DNA from: Eubacterium sp.
GTDB lineage: Bacteria; Bacillota; Clostridia; Lachnospirales; Lachnospiraceae
Assembly (NCBI GenBank): GCA_017619835.1
Contig: JAFZRN010000030.1
Location: 1 to 48,165 of the forward strand
Direction: 5' to 3'
DNA length: 48,165 nucleotides
A program made the translations under genes and the position numbers. Within the stretch, counting starts at the first letter, position 1, and the number at the start of each line of letters is the position of its first letter. Of the stretch, positions 26,654-34,630 are shown one piece after another. Under the pieces are notes generated by a model that was given only the letters and a program-made list of their open reading frames with translations, searched no databases and was not told where the DNA came from.

Positions 26654-27073
26654 ATGGAATATAAGCTGGCTGATAAACTAAAGGAGTTAAGAACAAATAA
26701 AGGTGTAACTCAAAAGGAGATATCGGATTATCTTAGTGTGGATGTAACAACTTATGCTCACTATGAGAAGGGCAGAAGAACACCCAATGCGGATAAGCTA
26801 AGAATGCTTTCTTTGTATTATGGGCTAACAGATGAATTGTTTGATGTGCATAAAGGAGAAACTGAAAATGATATTAATCATTCAGTTGAACTTACTAAAC
26901 ATTATGTAGATTCTTTAATGAAAAACCTTAATATAAGTGAAAATGATGCGATAAATATTCTGGACATACCTGATGATGTAAAAAAACGAATGCTAATATA
27001 TTATATGGCATTATATAATTCAAAGAGAGAAAGCCAAAAGGAAAATAATAATTCTAAAAAGAAAAAAATATAA
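26654..27073 (+). CDS. XRE-family HTH regulator
   Basis: 139 residues, 4 bp after the previous gene. HTH at the N-terminus (LADKLKELRTNKGVTQKEIS, DYLSVDVTTYAHYEKGRRTP, about 5-65), then an acidic helical region containing SMALL and possibly dimerising stretches (HYVDSLMKNLNISENDAINIL) and a Lys/Asn-rich tail ending in KKKKI. The first helix-turn-helix architecture (YL.V...TY..YE.G.R.P) is that of SinR/phage-repressor-like regulators. Together with 26314-26649 it makes a tandem pair of XRE proteins in one operon. Downstream queF starts 44 bp later, with no terminator visible between them. Confidence 0.82.
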   Translation: MEYKLADKLKELRTNKGVTQKEISDYLSVDVTTYAHYEKGRRTPNADKLRMLSLYYGLTDELFDVHKGETENDINHSVELTKHYVDSLMKNLNISENDAINILDIPDDVKKRMLIYYMALYNSKRESQKENNNSKKKKI

Positions 27074-27117
27074 TATAATAATTTATGATTAACCAGAATA
27101 GTAGGAGAAAAATAGAT

Positions 27118-27600
27118 ATGAGAGAAAAAGAAGATCTGACGTTACTTGGAAATCAAAATACAAAATACCCTCAGGATTATTGTCCCGAGGTCCTTGAAAC
27201 CTTCGAAAATAAGCATCAGGATAACGATTATTTTGTTAAATTCAATTGTCCGGAGTTCACAAGCCTGTGTCCTATCACCGGCCAGCCGGACTTTGCAACG
27301 ATATATATATCTTACGTGCCGGATGTGAAGATGGTCGAGAGTAAATCGCTCAAGCTGTATCTTTTCAGCTTCCGTAATCACGGCGACTTCCATGAGGACT
27401 GCGTGAATAAGATAATGAAGGATCTCATCAAGCTGATGGATCCTAAGTATATTGAGGTATGGGGCAAGTTCACTCCACGTGGAGGAATATCGATTGACCC
27501 ATATGCAAACTACGGCCGTCCCGGAACCAAGTGGGAAGAGGTAGCCTGGGACCGCCTTTCTCACCACGACATGAATCCCGAGACAGTTGATAATCGTTAA
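27118..27600 (+). CDS. queF: NADPH-dependent 7-cyano-7-deazaguanine reductase QueF
   Basis: 160 residues, unimodular QueF size. Reduces preQ0 to preQ1 in queuosine tRNA modification. Visible: catalytic Cys in [14 protein letters not shown] (about 45-58, with the Asp of PDF), the substrate-binding [15 protein letters not shown] block and a HEDC motif. The start at 27118 has aggaga at a 9-nt spacing; the in-frame ATG at 27085 has none. Other preQ0 biosynthesis genes (queC, queD, queE) are absent from the window, but queH, acting later in the pathway, lies at 33980. The gene is followed by folC after 15 bp; both draw on GTP-derived pterin/deazapurine chemistry. Confidence 0.93.
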   Translation: MREKEDLTLLGNQNTKYPQDYCPEVLETFENKHQDNDYFVKFNCPEFTSLCPITGQPDFATIYISYVPDVKMVESKSLKLYLFSFRNHGDFHEDCVNKIMKDLIKLMDPKYIEVWGKFTPRGGISIDPYANYGRPGTKWEEVAWDRLSHHDMNPETVDNR

Positions 27601-27615
27601 GGAATAATACTGAAA

Positions 27616-28914
27616 ATGAGTTCTTACAAAGAAGCAACTGAATATATAAGCGGCATCCCGAAGTTTGCTCCCAAGACGGATCTTGAGAATACGAGGATAA
27701 TCTTAAGATATCTGGGAAATCCTCACATGTCATATAAGGTGGTGCATGTTGCCGGAACAAACGGCAAGGGCTCCGTATCCAAGATGATCTCACTTATGCT
27801 GAGAGAGTCGGGCCATAAGGTAGGGCTTTTCACCTCACCGCATCTTGTAAAGATGAATGAGAGAATGAATATAAATGGTGTGGATATATCTGATGCCGAT
27901 TTTACGGATATATATGATAGAGTCATGGATGCGGTAAATGATTTGGTCAGTGACAGGAGCATGAGTGATAACTGGTCTTTCCAGCATCCCGCATACTTTG
28001 AATTTATATATGTGATGGCAGCCCTTTACTTTAAGGAGCAGGGCTGTGACTATGTGGTCTATGAGACCGGTCTCGGTGGAAGACTGGATGCGACGAACAC
28101 CGTTACACCGGAGGTGTCGGTGATCACATCCATCGGTCTTGACCATATGCAGTATCTCGGTGATACACTAGAGGAGATTGCAAATGAGAAGGCTGGGATA
28201 ATCAAACCAGGCATTCCCGTAGTATATAATACGGGAGAGGAGATAGCAGATAAAGTTGTCGAGGACCGCGCAGCAAAGCTTAAATCCGACACTGTAAAGA
28301 TAAGCTATGATCATGGTGACAGTGATTCCGAACTGACGAAGCTTTTCGAAGCTTCCTTCGGTAAGGCTCAGCCACTTTATCAGTATGATAATGCGGCAAC
28401 TGCCGTAGCAGCTTATATGCTGCTAAAAGGAATACATGATATTGGTGAAGCGAAAGAAGATATCACCTCAGCACTTAGAGAATTCACCTGGCCCGGAAGA
28501 TGCCAGAGGCTTGCTCCGAATGTGATAATAGACGGCGCTCATAATGAGGATGCGGCACATAAGATAGTTGAGTCGGTAAATGATATCTGCCAAAGAGAAA
28601 GTTTTGAAAAGGTCAGTCTATTCTTTGCCGTCAGCAGCGATAAAGATTATGAGAGCATAATCAGGATACTTGTCGATGGTCTTAATATCGAAGATGTATA
28701 TATCAGTGAGATCAATTCGGACAGAAGGCTTGGAATTCAAACAGTCATGAAGCTTTTTAAAGAATACCTTCCGGCTGAAAAGTCCAATAACGTTTATGGA
28801 AGTACCAGTCTTCGACATCATTTTCAACTTGCAAAGAGTGAGTTGGATGAAGATACGCTGCTTCTTGCAGTGGGATCGCTCTATATGGTGGGCGAACTGC
28901 TTGATGATAACTGA
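27616..28914 (+). CDS. folC: Folylpolyglutamate synthase / dihydrofolate synthase
   Basis: 432 residues, normal. Mur-ligase-type ATP enzyme adding glutamate to dihydropteroate and folates. Visible: VAGTNGKGSVSKMIS P-loop (about 44-58), the omega-loop region SPHLVKMNERMNINGVDIS, YVVYETGLGGRLDATNTV (catalytic acidic region), SIGLDHMQYLGDTLEEIANEKAGI with His and Glu, then the C-terminal domain with DGAHNEDAAHKI (about 300). Note one Asn/His metal ligand set appears intact. Probably co-transcribed with queF; no terminator seen before the next promoter at 28935. Confidence 0.92.
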   Translation: MSSYKEATEYISGIPKFAPKTDLENTRIILRYLGNPHMSYKVVHVAGTNGKGSVSKMISLMLRESGHKVGLFTSPHLVKMNERMNINGVDISDADFTDIYDRVMDAVNDLVSDRSMSDNWSFQHPAYFEFIYVMAALYFKEQGCDYVVYETGLGGRLDATNTVTPEVSVITSIGLDHMQYLGDTLEEIANEKAGIIKPGIPVVYNTGEEIADKVVEDRAAKLKSDTVKISYDHGDSDSELTKLFEASFGKAQPLYQYDNAATAVAAYMLLKGIHDIGEAKEDITSALREFTWPGRCQRLAPNVIIDGAHNEDAAHKIVESVNDICQRESFEKVSLFFAVSSDKDYESIIRILVDGLNIEDVYISEINSDRRLGIQTVMKLFKEYLPAEKSNNVYGSTSLRHHFQLAKSELDEDTLLLAVGSLYMVGELLDDN

Positions 28915-28934
28915 GAAATATGCAAGTTACCGCT

Positions 28935-28963
28935 TTGACATAGCTTGAGATTAGTGGTATTCT
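28935..28963 (+). promoter_or_regulatory. Promoter of the small ORF/TPR/glycerophosphotransferase operon
   Basis: TTGACA (28935-28940), 17-bp spacer, TATTCT (28958-28963); start predicted near 28970, 42 bp before the ATG at 29012. The -10 matches that proposed for hisD (TATTCT). Confidence 0.7.
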
Positions 28964-29011
28964 GAAAGGTGTGTTTTAAACCGGTAATCAAATATTATAT
29001 GAGGTTTTGAT

Positions 29012-29167
29012 ATGATCGATTTTGATGAAGAGATTAAAAGATTCGCGCCCAGCCTTGAAGTAAGTCAGGCGGACGAAGATGTATATAAGGACGATCTGAA
29101 GGATATAACGGATATCGTTATGCAGATGACCGAGGATCTGAGAGGAAGCTTTACGAATGGCAGGTAA
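29012..29167 (+). CDS. Small acidic protein of unknown function
   Basis: 51 residues, MIDFDEEIKRFAPSLEVSQA at the N-terminus and ending EDLRGSFTNGR. The ATG has tgagg 7 bp upstream and a consensus promoter before it; its last 11 bases overlap the start of the TPR gene, pointing to translational coupling. Rich in Asp/Glu (about 15 of 51) and predicted mostly helical. No family recognised. Position at the head of the operon suggests it is a real gene and perhaps a partner of the TPR protein. Confidence 0.65.
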   Translation: MIDFDEEIKRFAPSLEVSQADEDVYKDDLKDITDIVMQMTEDLRGSFTNGR

Positions 29168-30428
29168 AAGAAGCTGTATCTATTGCGGAGGACTTGTAAG
29201 CGTAAATGGCTACTGCAAATCCTGCGGCCTGGGCCAGAGCTTTCTCTGGAAAGCCGGTAATACTTCTGAGTATTACTACAATGTGGCTCTGGACCGTATC
29301 GGTGTCAGAGATCTGAGCGGTGCCATCGAAGCCCTCAAGATGTCCCTTCGCTACAACAAAACGAATACAAATGCCCTTACCCTGCTGGGTCTTGTTTATT
29401 ACGAGATGGGAGAGACCGTTCAGGCTCTCAAGCTCTGGGTCATCAGTGTGAATTACAGGCCGAAGGATAATCTCGCGGTGAGATATCTGAAGGAGCTGAG
29501 AGACGACCCCGAAACTCTCGTTAAGGCAAATGAGACGGCAAGGGATTTTAATAAAGGACTCGAACTGGCTGAGAACCATGATTTTGATCTGGCGATAATG
29601 CAGCTTAGAAAATGTATTAGCGCCAATCCGAAATATATTAAGGCATATCTTCTCCTCAGCCTTATTTCGTGTGCCCAGAAGAGACAGGGCGTAGCTAAGA
29701 AATACATTTCCAGAGTTATCGCAATTGACAGGTCCAATCCGATCGCGCTGGACTTCCTTCGTGAGATGGGAGAGTCGGAGCTTGATATCAGCAGGCTTGC
29801 CGAGGAAGGCATGAACGATGCTACCGATCTTTTCAGCTTCTATGGTATGGAAGACACTACCGGTCGTCCGGCCAAGAAGATAATCCCGAAGGAGCATAAG
29901 CTGAAGAGAACCCTGAAGTTTTCGAAGAACAAGGATCAGAACCTTGTGAGGTTCTCGAACCTTTACATGATCGCAGGAATCATCATCGGACTACTTGTTT
30001 TCTATTTCCTGCTTTCGCCGGACATCAAGAAGAATTATGAAGAGAAGGTAAGAGAGCTGGAGACATCCTACAGCAGGACTATCTCCACCAAGAATAATGA
30101 GATTGAAAATCTTAACCAGGAGGTCGAAGGACTCGCAGGCAGAAATGCCGAGCTTACCGCAAAGCAGTCTTCCTATGAGAAGAAGATCGAGAACCTGACC
30201 TCAGAGGTTGATATACTTAAGAAGACCGTTGAGAATGGCGGACTTGTATCTCCCGAGATGCTTGCCGAAGCAACCGGCGAGAATAACTCCGATGTTGAGA
30301 CATCCAATACCGGTGTTACGAGAAAAGAAGACGAAGAAAAGGCTATCAATGCTGCGGCTGAGCGTAATAATGCAAATGTGATCGGTATCACTACCAATTC
30401 CATAGAGGGTATAATCAATAATGAGTAG
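29157..30428 (+). CDS. Membrane-anchored TPR protein with N-terminal zinc ribbon and external coiled coil
   Basis: 423 residues. An N-terminal zinc-ribbon pair (CIYC at 7-10, CKSC at 20-23) is followed by tetratricopeptide-type helical repeats (about 35-210: YYNVALDRIGVRDLSGAIEA, TLLGLVYYEMGETVQALKLW, LLLSLISCAQ), a Lys-rich linker, one transmembrane helix (about 268-287, LYMIAGIIIGLLVFYFLL), then a coiled coil (about 292-358) and a low-complexity acidic/Asn tail. The positive-inside rule (KLKRTLKFSKNK before the helix) places the TPR part in the cytoplasm and the coiled coil outside. Likely a scaffold coupling a cytoplasmic process to the envelope; the downstream wall-polymer transferase gene, overlapping by 8 bp, supports an envelope role. 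Exact function unknown. Confidence 0.8.
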   Translation: MAGKRSCIYCGGLVSVNGYCKSCGLGQSFLWKAGNTSEYYYNVALDRIGVRDLSGAIEALKMSLRYNKTNTNALTLLGLVYYEMGETVQALKLWVISVNYRPKDNLAVRYLKELRDDPETLVKANETARDFNKGLELAENHDFDLAIMQLRKCISANPKYIKAYLLLSLISCAQKRQGVAKKYISRVIAIDRSNPIALDFLREMGESELDISRLAEEGMNDATDLFSFYGMEDTTGRPAKKIIPKEHKLKRTLKFSKNKDQNLVRFSNLYMIAGIIIGLLVFYFLLSPDIKKNYEEKVRELETSYSRTISTKNNEIENLNQEVEGLAGRNAELTAKQSSYEKKIENLTSEVDILKKTVENGGLVSPEMLAEATGENNSDVETSNTGVTRKEDEEKAINAAAERNNANVIGITTNSIEGIINNE

Positions 30429-31563
30429 CGGGGGCGTATCATTTCGCATTAAACAACATATCAAGATGTTCGTTCAGAATGTTTATCTTCCTTCCGTATA
30501 TAAAAAGGCCGTTCGCAGGACTAAGGTGAACCCGAAGAGAGTGATCCTTGCGGATATGCACTCGGATAAGATCCCTTACAGTATGAGGGAGATCGGTAAG
30601 CGGCTTAAGAAGGAAGGCTACGATGTAAAAAGCTTCTGCAAAGATTCGGACAAAATGTCGCTCTTTGAGATAACGCGGTTTATGAAGACATTTATGAAAG
30701 AATATGCAGCTGCGGGTTATATATATATCTGCAGCTATTTTCTTCCTGTCTCCTCGTGCGAAAAAAGGCCTGAGACCAAGGTCATCCAGCTATGGCATTC
30801 CGGCGGCCTTTTAAAGAAGATGGGATACGATACCGCAGATGACATCCCGGAATATTATAAGGGAAATGTCACGGCTAACTACGACCTTGTCACAGTAAGT
30901 GCTGATATATGTATTCCCGTCTGGGAAAAGGCACTCAGGCTTCCCAAAGGGATCACGAAGGCCACGGGCCTCGCAAGAACTGATATATATTTTGATGATG
31001 AATGGAATCTTGAAAGCAGAGAGGCATTCTATCAGCTTTATCCGGAGGCAAAGGGTAAGAGGGTGGTGCTCTATGCGCCGTCATTTACCGGAAATGCCGC
31101 CGACCCGAAATGTGTCGGGATAGATATGGTAAAAGATGTATTCAGCGGACTGGATGAGAATTATTATCTGATAATAAAACCGCATCCGCTGCTTAAGGCC
31201 AAGTATCCGGAATATAATGATGAAAGAGCAAGAGCGCTTCTCACTGAGGATATCCTGCCCGTGACATCGGTTCTTATAACGGATTATTCATCGGTTCTCT
31301 TTGATTACTGTCTTTTCAGAAAACCATTTATCCTCTTTACACCTGATATTGACGGGTATGAAAAGACAAGAGGATTGTATGTGGATATAGAAGAGTTTCC
31401 GGCACCGGTTGCGAAAACCGGGGAAGAATTGAAAAAAATCCTCATGGAAAAGACCTATTTTGAATACAGCGAACAGGACTTTGAGGATTTTTACAATAAA
31501 TATATGGGTGCGTGTCAGGGACACAGCATCGATAATATACTAAATGAAGTTAAAAGCTTATGA
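30421..31563 (+). CDS. CDP-glycerol glycerophosphotransferase family (TagB/TagF-like)
   Basis: 380 residues, close to the minimal catalytic domain of the family. These peripheral membrane enzymes transfer glycerol-phosphate (or ribitol-phosphate) from CDP-polyol to a growing wall or capsule polymer. Visible motifs: VIQLWHSGGLLKKMG (His of the first catalytic region), TGLARTDIYF, VVLYAPSFTG, LIIKPHPLLK (His of the second), VLITDYSSVLFDYCLFRKPF and the terminal PDIDGYEKTRGLYVD. The short N-terminal region has Lys/Arg-rich helices suited to membrane association. It shares an operon with the membrane TPR protein; its 3' end overlaps the convergent XRE gene by 6 bp. The exact polyol cannot be determined. 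Confidence 0.88.
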   Translation: MSSGGVSFRIKQHIKMFVQNVYLPSVYKKAVRRTKVNPKRVILADMHSDKIPYSMREIGKRLKKEGYDVKSFCKDSDKMSLFEITRFMKTFMKEYAAAGYIYICSYFLPVSSCEKRPETKVIQLWHSGGLLKKMGYDTADDIPEYYKGNVTANYDLVTVSADICIPVWEKALRLPKGITKATGLARTDIYFDDEWNLESREAFYQLYPEAKGKRVVLYAPSFTGNAADPKCVGIDMVKDVFSGLDENYYLIIKPHPLLKAKYPEYNDERARALLTEDILPVTSVLITDYSSVLFDYCLFRKPFILFTPDIDGYEKTRGLYVDIEEFPAPVAKTGEELKKILMEKTYFEYSEQDFEDFYNKYMGACQGHSIDNILNEVKSL

Positions 31564-31920
31564 TTTATGGGAAGCCTTCAGAAGATTCTGGAGCCCGACA
31601 AAATAATCCATGATAACATTGGTATCATGAAGTGTCAGATCGGAAGAATTGTTTTTGATGATCTCAAGCAGATTGATCTTTTCTTCGCTGTCACTGAAGA
31701 GCTGATTCGGCTGGATATCATTTCCCGTGCAGATCTTACATAGGATGGTCGCTCTCGGATTCTTGTGACCGTTTTCAATCTGCGAAAGATAGGAAACGCT
31801 GATACCGGCTTTTTCGGCGAATTCCTCCTGAGATATATTTCTGCTCATCCGGATGGATTTGATCCTTTCGCCGAGAAATATGATAAATTCTTTGTCTGTT
31901 ATGAATTCGATGTTGTTCAT
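31558..31920 (-). CDS. XRE-family HTH regulator
   Basis: 120 residues, ribosome site aaaggag 9 nt before the start. Helix-turn-helix at about 16-70 (FLGERIKSIRMSRNISQEEF, AEKAGISVSYLSQIENGHKN) typical of SinR/phage-repressor-like proteins, followed by a helical tail. It faces a DUF308-like membrane protein gene across 121 bp, in which a short motif acggcaaaatt (31968-31978) recurs loosely as acggcacaat (31989-31998) and ccggcaaagtt (32010-32020). These may be operators for this protein; that is inference. Confidence 0.8.
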   Translation of the reverse strand: MNNIEFITDKEFIIFLGERIKSIRMSRNISQEEFAEKAGISVSYLSQIENGHKNPRATILCKICTGNDIQPNQLFSDSEEKINLLEIIKNNSSDLTLHDTNVIMDYFVGLQNLLKASHKS

Positions 31921-32041
31921 ATCATATATCTCCTTTGTTCGGTATACGAATATGATAATTTAATCCACGGCAAAATTGAATTTACAAACGGCACAATCTG
32001 TTAAACTCCCGGCAAAGTTTCGGGTAAAATAAGGAGCATTC

Positions 32042-32611
32042 ATGAATAAGAAAACTATAAAAGATTTTCTTCAGAAGAATTCAACATCTCTGGCAGTGCC
32101 TTTGATGATGATCGTAATAGGACTGTTTTTCATAGCGTTTCCGGGAGGGGCGCTGAACCTTACGGTTAAAGTGATCGGTGTGATCTTCGTGGTGGTAGGC
32201 CTTGTCCTTTCGGGGACTCTGATCGCGGCATACTCATCGGTCACAATGGTTATAGCGATAATCACGATTCTGCTGGGGATCATCTGTATAGCTCTGCCGG
32301 GCTCGGTGGCAGCCTTCGTGATAAAGCTGATAGGACTGATAATAGTGATAAACTGTGCGCTCAGGATACATGATGCCTACCAGATAAAAGGCATCAGCGA
32401 CAACTTCGTGCTTTATATAATAAATGACCTGATAACACTTGTGCTTGGAATACTCCTTCTCGTGATGCCCATGAGATCTGCAAAGGTCTTCGTTATCATA
32501 GTCGGTGTGCTGATGGTAGCGCTTGGAGTATCCAATATCATCACGGCTGTAAGGATATATAAGGACGGAAAATATATAGACGACGGAACAGACGTGGTCT
32601 GGGAGGAATAG
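32042..32611 (+). CDS. DUF308/HdeD-like six-helix membrane protein
   Basis: 189 residues. Six hydrophobic spans arranged as three pairs (for example [70 protein letters not shown]) with the small-residue rich FPGG/LPGS turns of the HdeD-like DUF308 family. Acid-resistance function is known only for the enterobacterial member. Ribosome site aaggag, 10 nt before the ATG. It starts divergently from the XRE gene at 31920 and is immediately followed by ispF (1-bp gap). Confidence 0.8.
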   Translation: MNKKTIKDFLQKNSTSLAVPLMMIVIGLFFIAFPGGALNLTVKVIGVIFVVVGLVLSGTLIAAYSSVTMVIAIITILLGIICIALPGSVAAFVIKLIGLIIVINCALRIHDAYQIKGISDNFVLYIINDLITLVLGILLLVMPMRSAKVFVIIVGVLMVALGVSNIITAVRIYKDGKYIDDGTDVVWEE

Positions 32612-32612
32612 T

Positions 32613-33080
32613 ATGAAGATAGGAATGGGTTATGACGTTCATAAGCTGGTCGAGGACAGACCTCTGATCCTCGGAGGAGTAACGATCCCCTACGAGAAAG
32701 GGCTTCTCGGACATTCGGACGCAGACTGCCTTACACATGCGATCATGGATTCGCTGCTTGGGGCTGCGGGACTTGGAGATATAGGAAAACATTTTCCGGA
32801 CACTGATCCCGAGTACAAGGGTGCCGACAGCATAAAGCTTCTCGAGAAGGTTTACGAGATGCTGACCGAAAGAGGCTATAAGATCGGAAATGTCGACGCA
32901 ACGATAATTGCGCAGAAGCCGAAAATGGCTCCCTACATAGACGAAATGAGAGATATCGTGTCCCGGACGCTTAAGGTGGACAGGGACTCGGTTAATATAA
33001 AAGCTACTACCGAAGAAGGACTTGGATTTACCGGCGAAGGACTCGGCATCGCCTGCCAGTCTATCGCGCTGATAAACTAG
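32613..33080 (+). CDS. ispF: 2-C-methyl-D-erythritol 2,4-cyclodiphosphate synthase
   Basis: 155 residues, exactly the family size. Fifth step of the MEP isoprenoid pathway. Diagnostic N-terminal MGYDVHKLV (zinc ligands Asp and His), [20 protein letters not shown] (His-Ser-Asp-Ala-Asp), [11 protein letters not shown], and the C-terminal [17 protein letters not shown], all intact. No ispD is adjacent. It is sandwiched between the DUF308-like gene (1 bp before) and a membrane protein gene (14 bp after), one transcription unit ended by the terminator at 33602. Confidence 0.96.
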   Translation: MKIGMGYDVHKLVEDRPLILGGVTIPYEKGLLGHSDADCLTHAIMDSLLGAAGLGDIGKHFPDTDPEYKGADSIKLLEKVYEMLTERGYKIGNVDATIIAQKPKMAPYIDEMRDIVSRTLKVDRDSVNIKATTEEGLGFTGEGLGIACQSIALIN

Positions 33081-33094
33081 CGGAGGAAATTTAA

Positions 33095-33592
33095 ATGGAT
33101 AGATATGATGAGAGAATAATCAAGGGAAAGCCGGCACCGGTTTCGTTTTTACTTATCGCGCTTGCGGTTTTACTTACTATTGTCGGACTGGTACTATTCC
33201 TTGTTTCGCCTATGCTGAGCTGCATGGTGGTTTTCGCCGGAGTGGCATGGATAATCTTCGCAAAGGACGGCCTGGATATCGAATATGAATATATCCTGAC
33301 CAACGGAGATGTCGAGGTTGCAAAGATCCTTTCAAAGAAGCGCCGCAAGACTATGAAGGAGATTGAGTCTTCATCGGTGACAAAGATTGATTATGCTTCA
33401 TCGGAATATGTAAAGAATGATATATCCCTTGGCAAGGCCAAGGTAAGAAAATATGTCGGCAAAGAGGAAGAGGGCAAGCTTATCGCCATCTATACCGGAG
33501 ACGCCGACCATCAGACCATCACACTGATCGATGCAAATGATAAGATGATCGATCATCTCAAGGCTGTTTATAAAGTAAAATGTAATCTTTAG
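33095..33592 (+). CDS. Small two-span membrane protein (Lachnospiraceae-type hypothetical)
   Basis: 165 residues. Two transmembrane helices near the N-terminus (VSFLLIALAVLLTIVGLVLF and MLSCMVVFAGVAWIIFA, about 15-57), then a soluble alpha/beta domain that reads like a small pleckstrin-like fold (YEYILTNGDVEVAKILSKKR, ITLIDANDKM). I think this family carries a DUF number (possibly DUF6106) in clostridial genomes, but I could not check. Ribosome site cggagg. Last gene of the unit starting at 32042. Confidence 0.7.
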   Translation: MDRYDERIIKGKPAPVSFLLIALAVLLTIVGLVLFLVSPMLSCMVVFAGVAWIIFAKDGLDIEYEYILTNGDVEVAKILSKKRRKTMKEIESSSVTKIDYASSEYVKNDISLGKAKVRKYVGKEEEGKLIAIYTGDADHQTITLIDANDKMIDHLKAVYKVKCNL

Positions 33593-33601
33593 GGTAAATT
33601 A

Positions 33602-33632
33602 AAAGCAGGTGCCGAATGCACCTGCTTTATAA
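33602..33632. terminator. Bidirectional terminator between convergent genes
   Basis: Perfect 11-bp stem (aaagcaggtgc 33602-33612, gcacctgcttt 33618-33628) with a cgaat loop, between the plus-strand gene ending at 33592 and the minus-strand gene ending at 33652. The arms themselves begin and end in A/T runs. Confidence 0.75.
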
Positions 33633-33651
33633 CCTCACCCCAATATAAGAT

Positions 33652-33885
33652 TCACGGATCCAGAGGAATCATCTTGAGACCCTTATACATCTTTGTGTAC
33701 ATGCTTTTCTCATCCTTATAAAGCATGATCCCTCTTGAACCATCGCGGATGATGTAAGCATATTTATTTTTCTGCACGTTCATGTATAATACTTCATCAA
33801 CATTAAGCTCCTGGGCTTTGACTTTTGCAGTATATACATTAACCGGCTCTAATTTGTACTTTTTAACAGCTTGCTCAACGGTCAT
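33652..33885 (-). CDS. Small hypothetical protein
   Basis: 77 residues. The frame can be extended six codons to a GTG, but that GTG lies inside the ribosome site (aaggagg, 8 nt before the ATG), so I start at 33885 (MTVEQAVKKYKLEPVNVYTA). It is Lys-, Tyr- and Met-rich, with an alternating pattern (YAYIIRDGSRGIMLYKDEKS) suggesting a small beta-rich fold. No family recognised. It has its own consensus promoter, a perfect ribosome site and a terminator, so it is a real and probably well expressed gene. Confidence 0.75.
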   Translation of the reverse strand: MTVEQAVKKYKLEPVNVYTAKVKAQELNVDEVLYMNVQKNKYAYIIRDGSRGIMLYKDEKSMYTKMYKGLKMIPLDP

Positions 33886-33921
33886 TGTCAAAACCTCCTT
33901 CACTCGTAAACTACTATATCA

Positions 33922-33950
33922 AGTATATGGTAAAAATTGCACAAAGTCAA
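33922..33950 (-). promoter_or_regulatory. Promoter of the 77-residue gene
   Basis: On the minus strand TTGACT (33945-33950), 17-bp spacer, TATACT (33922-33927), 37 bp before the ATG at 33885. It lies back to back with the start of queH. Confidence 0.65.
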
Positions 33951-33979
33951 TTGTCAAATTTCACCAAAAATATAAAAAT

Positions 33980-34630
33980 ATGACAAATTATTCCTATTTT
34001 GAAGACCAATTGAATAAGGTTAAGGAGCAGGGTGTAAAACCGCGGATTCTCCTTCAGGCCTGCTGCTGTCCATGCAGTTCTCATTGTCTGGAAGTATTAT
34101 ATGGATATTTCGATATCACGGTATTTTTCTATAATCCGAACATAGATGAGCTTGAGGAATATACCAAGAGACTGGATGAGCTGAAGCGATTTACCAAAGA
34201 AGCGGATTTTGCTCTGGATGTTAAGGTTGTGGAAGGACCTTACGAGCCCGAAAAGTTCTATGAGATGGCAAAGGGAAGGGAAGACCTTCCGGAAAGATCC
34301 GAAAGATGCTATGACTGTTATAAGCTGAGGCTTTCAAAGACTGCGGAGTATGCCGTGGAAAACGGTTATGAGTATTTCTCAACAACTCTTTCAATCAGTC
34401 CCTATAAGAATAGTGACTGGATAAATGAGATCGGCTTTGAGCTTGAAGATGAAATGAGAAGGCAGGGAAAAGATCTTACATTCCTTTTCAGTGATTTTAA
34501 GAAGAAGAACGGATATAAAAGATCCATCGAGCTTTCGGAGGAGTATGGTCTTTACAGGCAGGATTACTGCGGCTGTGTATATTCAAAAAGAGACAGGGAT
34601 CTGAAGAAATCCCTGTCGAAAAAAGATTAG
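33980..34630 (+). CDS. queH: Epoxyqueuosine reductase QueH (DUF208)
   Basis: 216 residues. Reduces epoxyqueuosine to queuosine in tRNA, the non-homologous replacement for QueG in many Firmicutes. Cysteine signatures for the metal centre: ACCCPCSSHC (27-36), RCYDCYKLRL (about 110) and DYCGCVYSKRDRD (about 194). The open frame runs upstream through the divergent gene, but the ATG at 33980 is the natural family start. No ribosome site is visible before it, only an A/T-rich stretch with a possible TTGTCA at 33951, so the message could be leaderless. Partner enzyme QueF is encoded 6.4 kb upstream. Confidence 0.9.
   Translation: MTNYSYFEDQLNKVKEQGVKPRILLQACCCPCSSHCLEVLYGYFDITVFFYNPNIDELEEYTKRLDELKRFTKEADFALDVKVVEGPYEPEKFYEMAKGREDLPERSERCYDCYKLRLSKTAEYAVENGYEYFSTTLSISPYKNSDWINEIGFELEDEMRRQGKDLTFLFSDFKKKNGYKRSIELSEEYGLYRQDYCGCVYSKRDRDLKKSLSKKD

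Noticed and set aside
27074-27117. preQ1 riboswitch before queF
   Set aside because: The gap is only 44 bp and A/T rich, with no C-rich aptamer stem-loop pattern.
33782-33979. 66-residue N-terminal extension of queH
   Set aside because: It overlaps the divergent small gene and its promoter, and does not resemble QueH.
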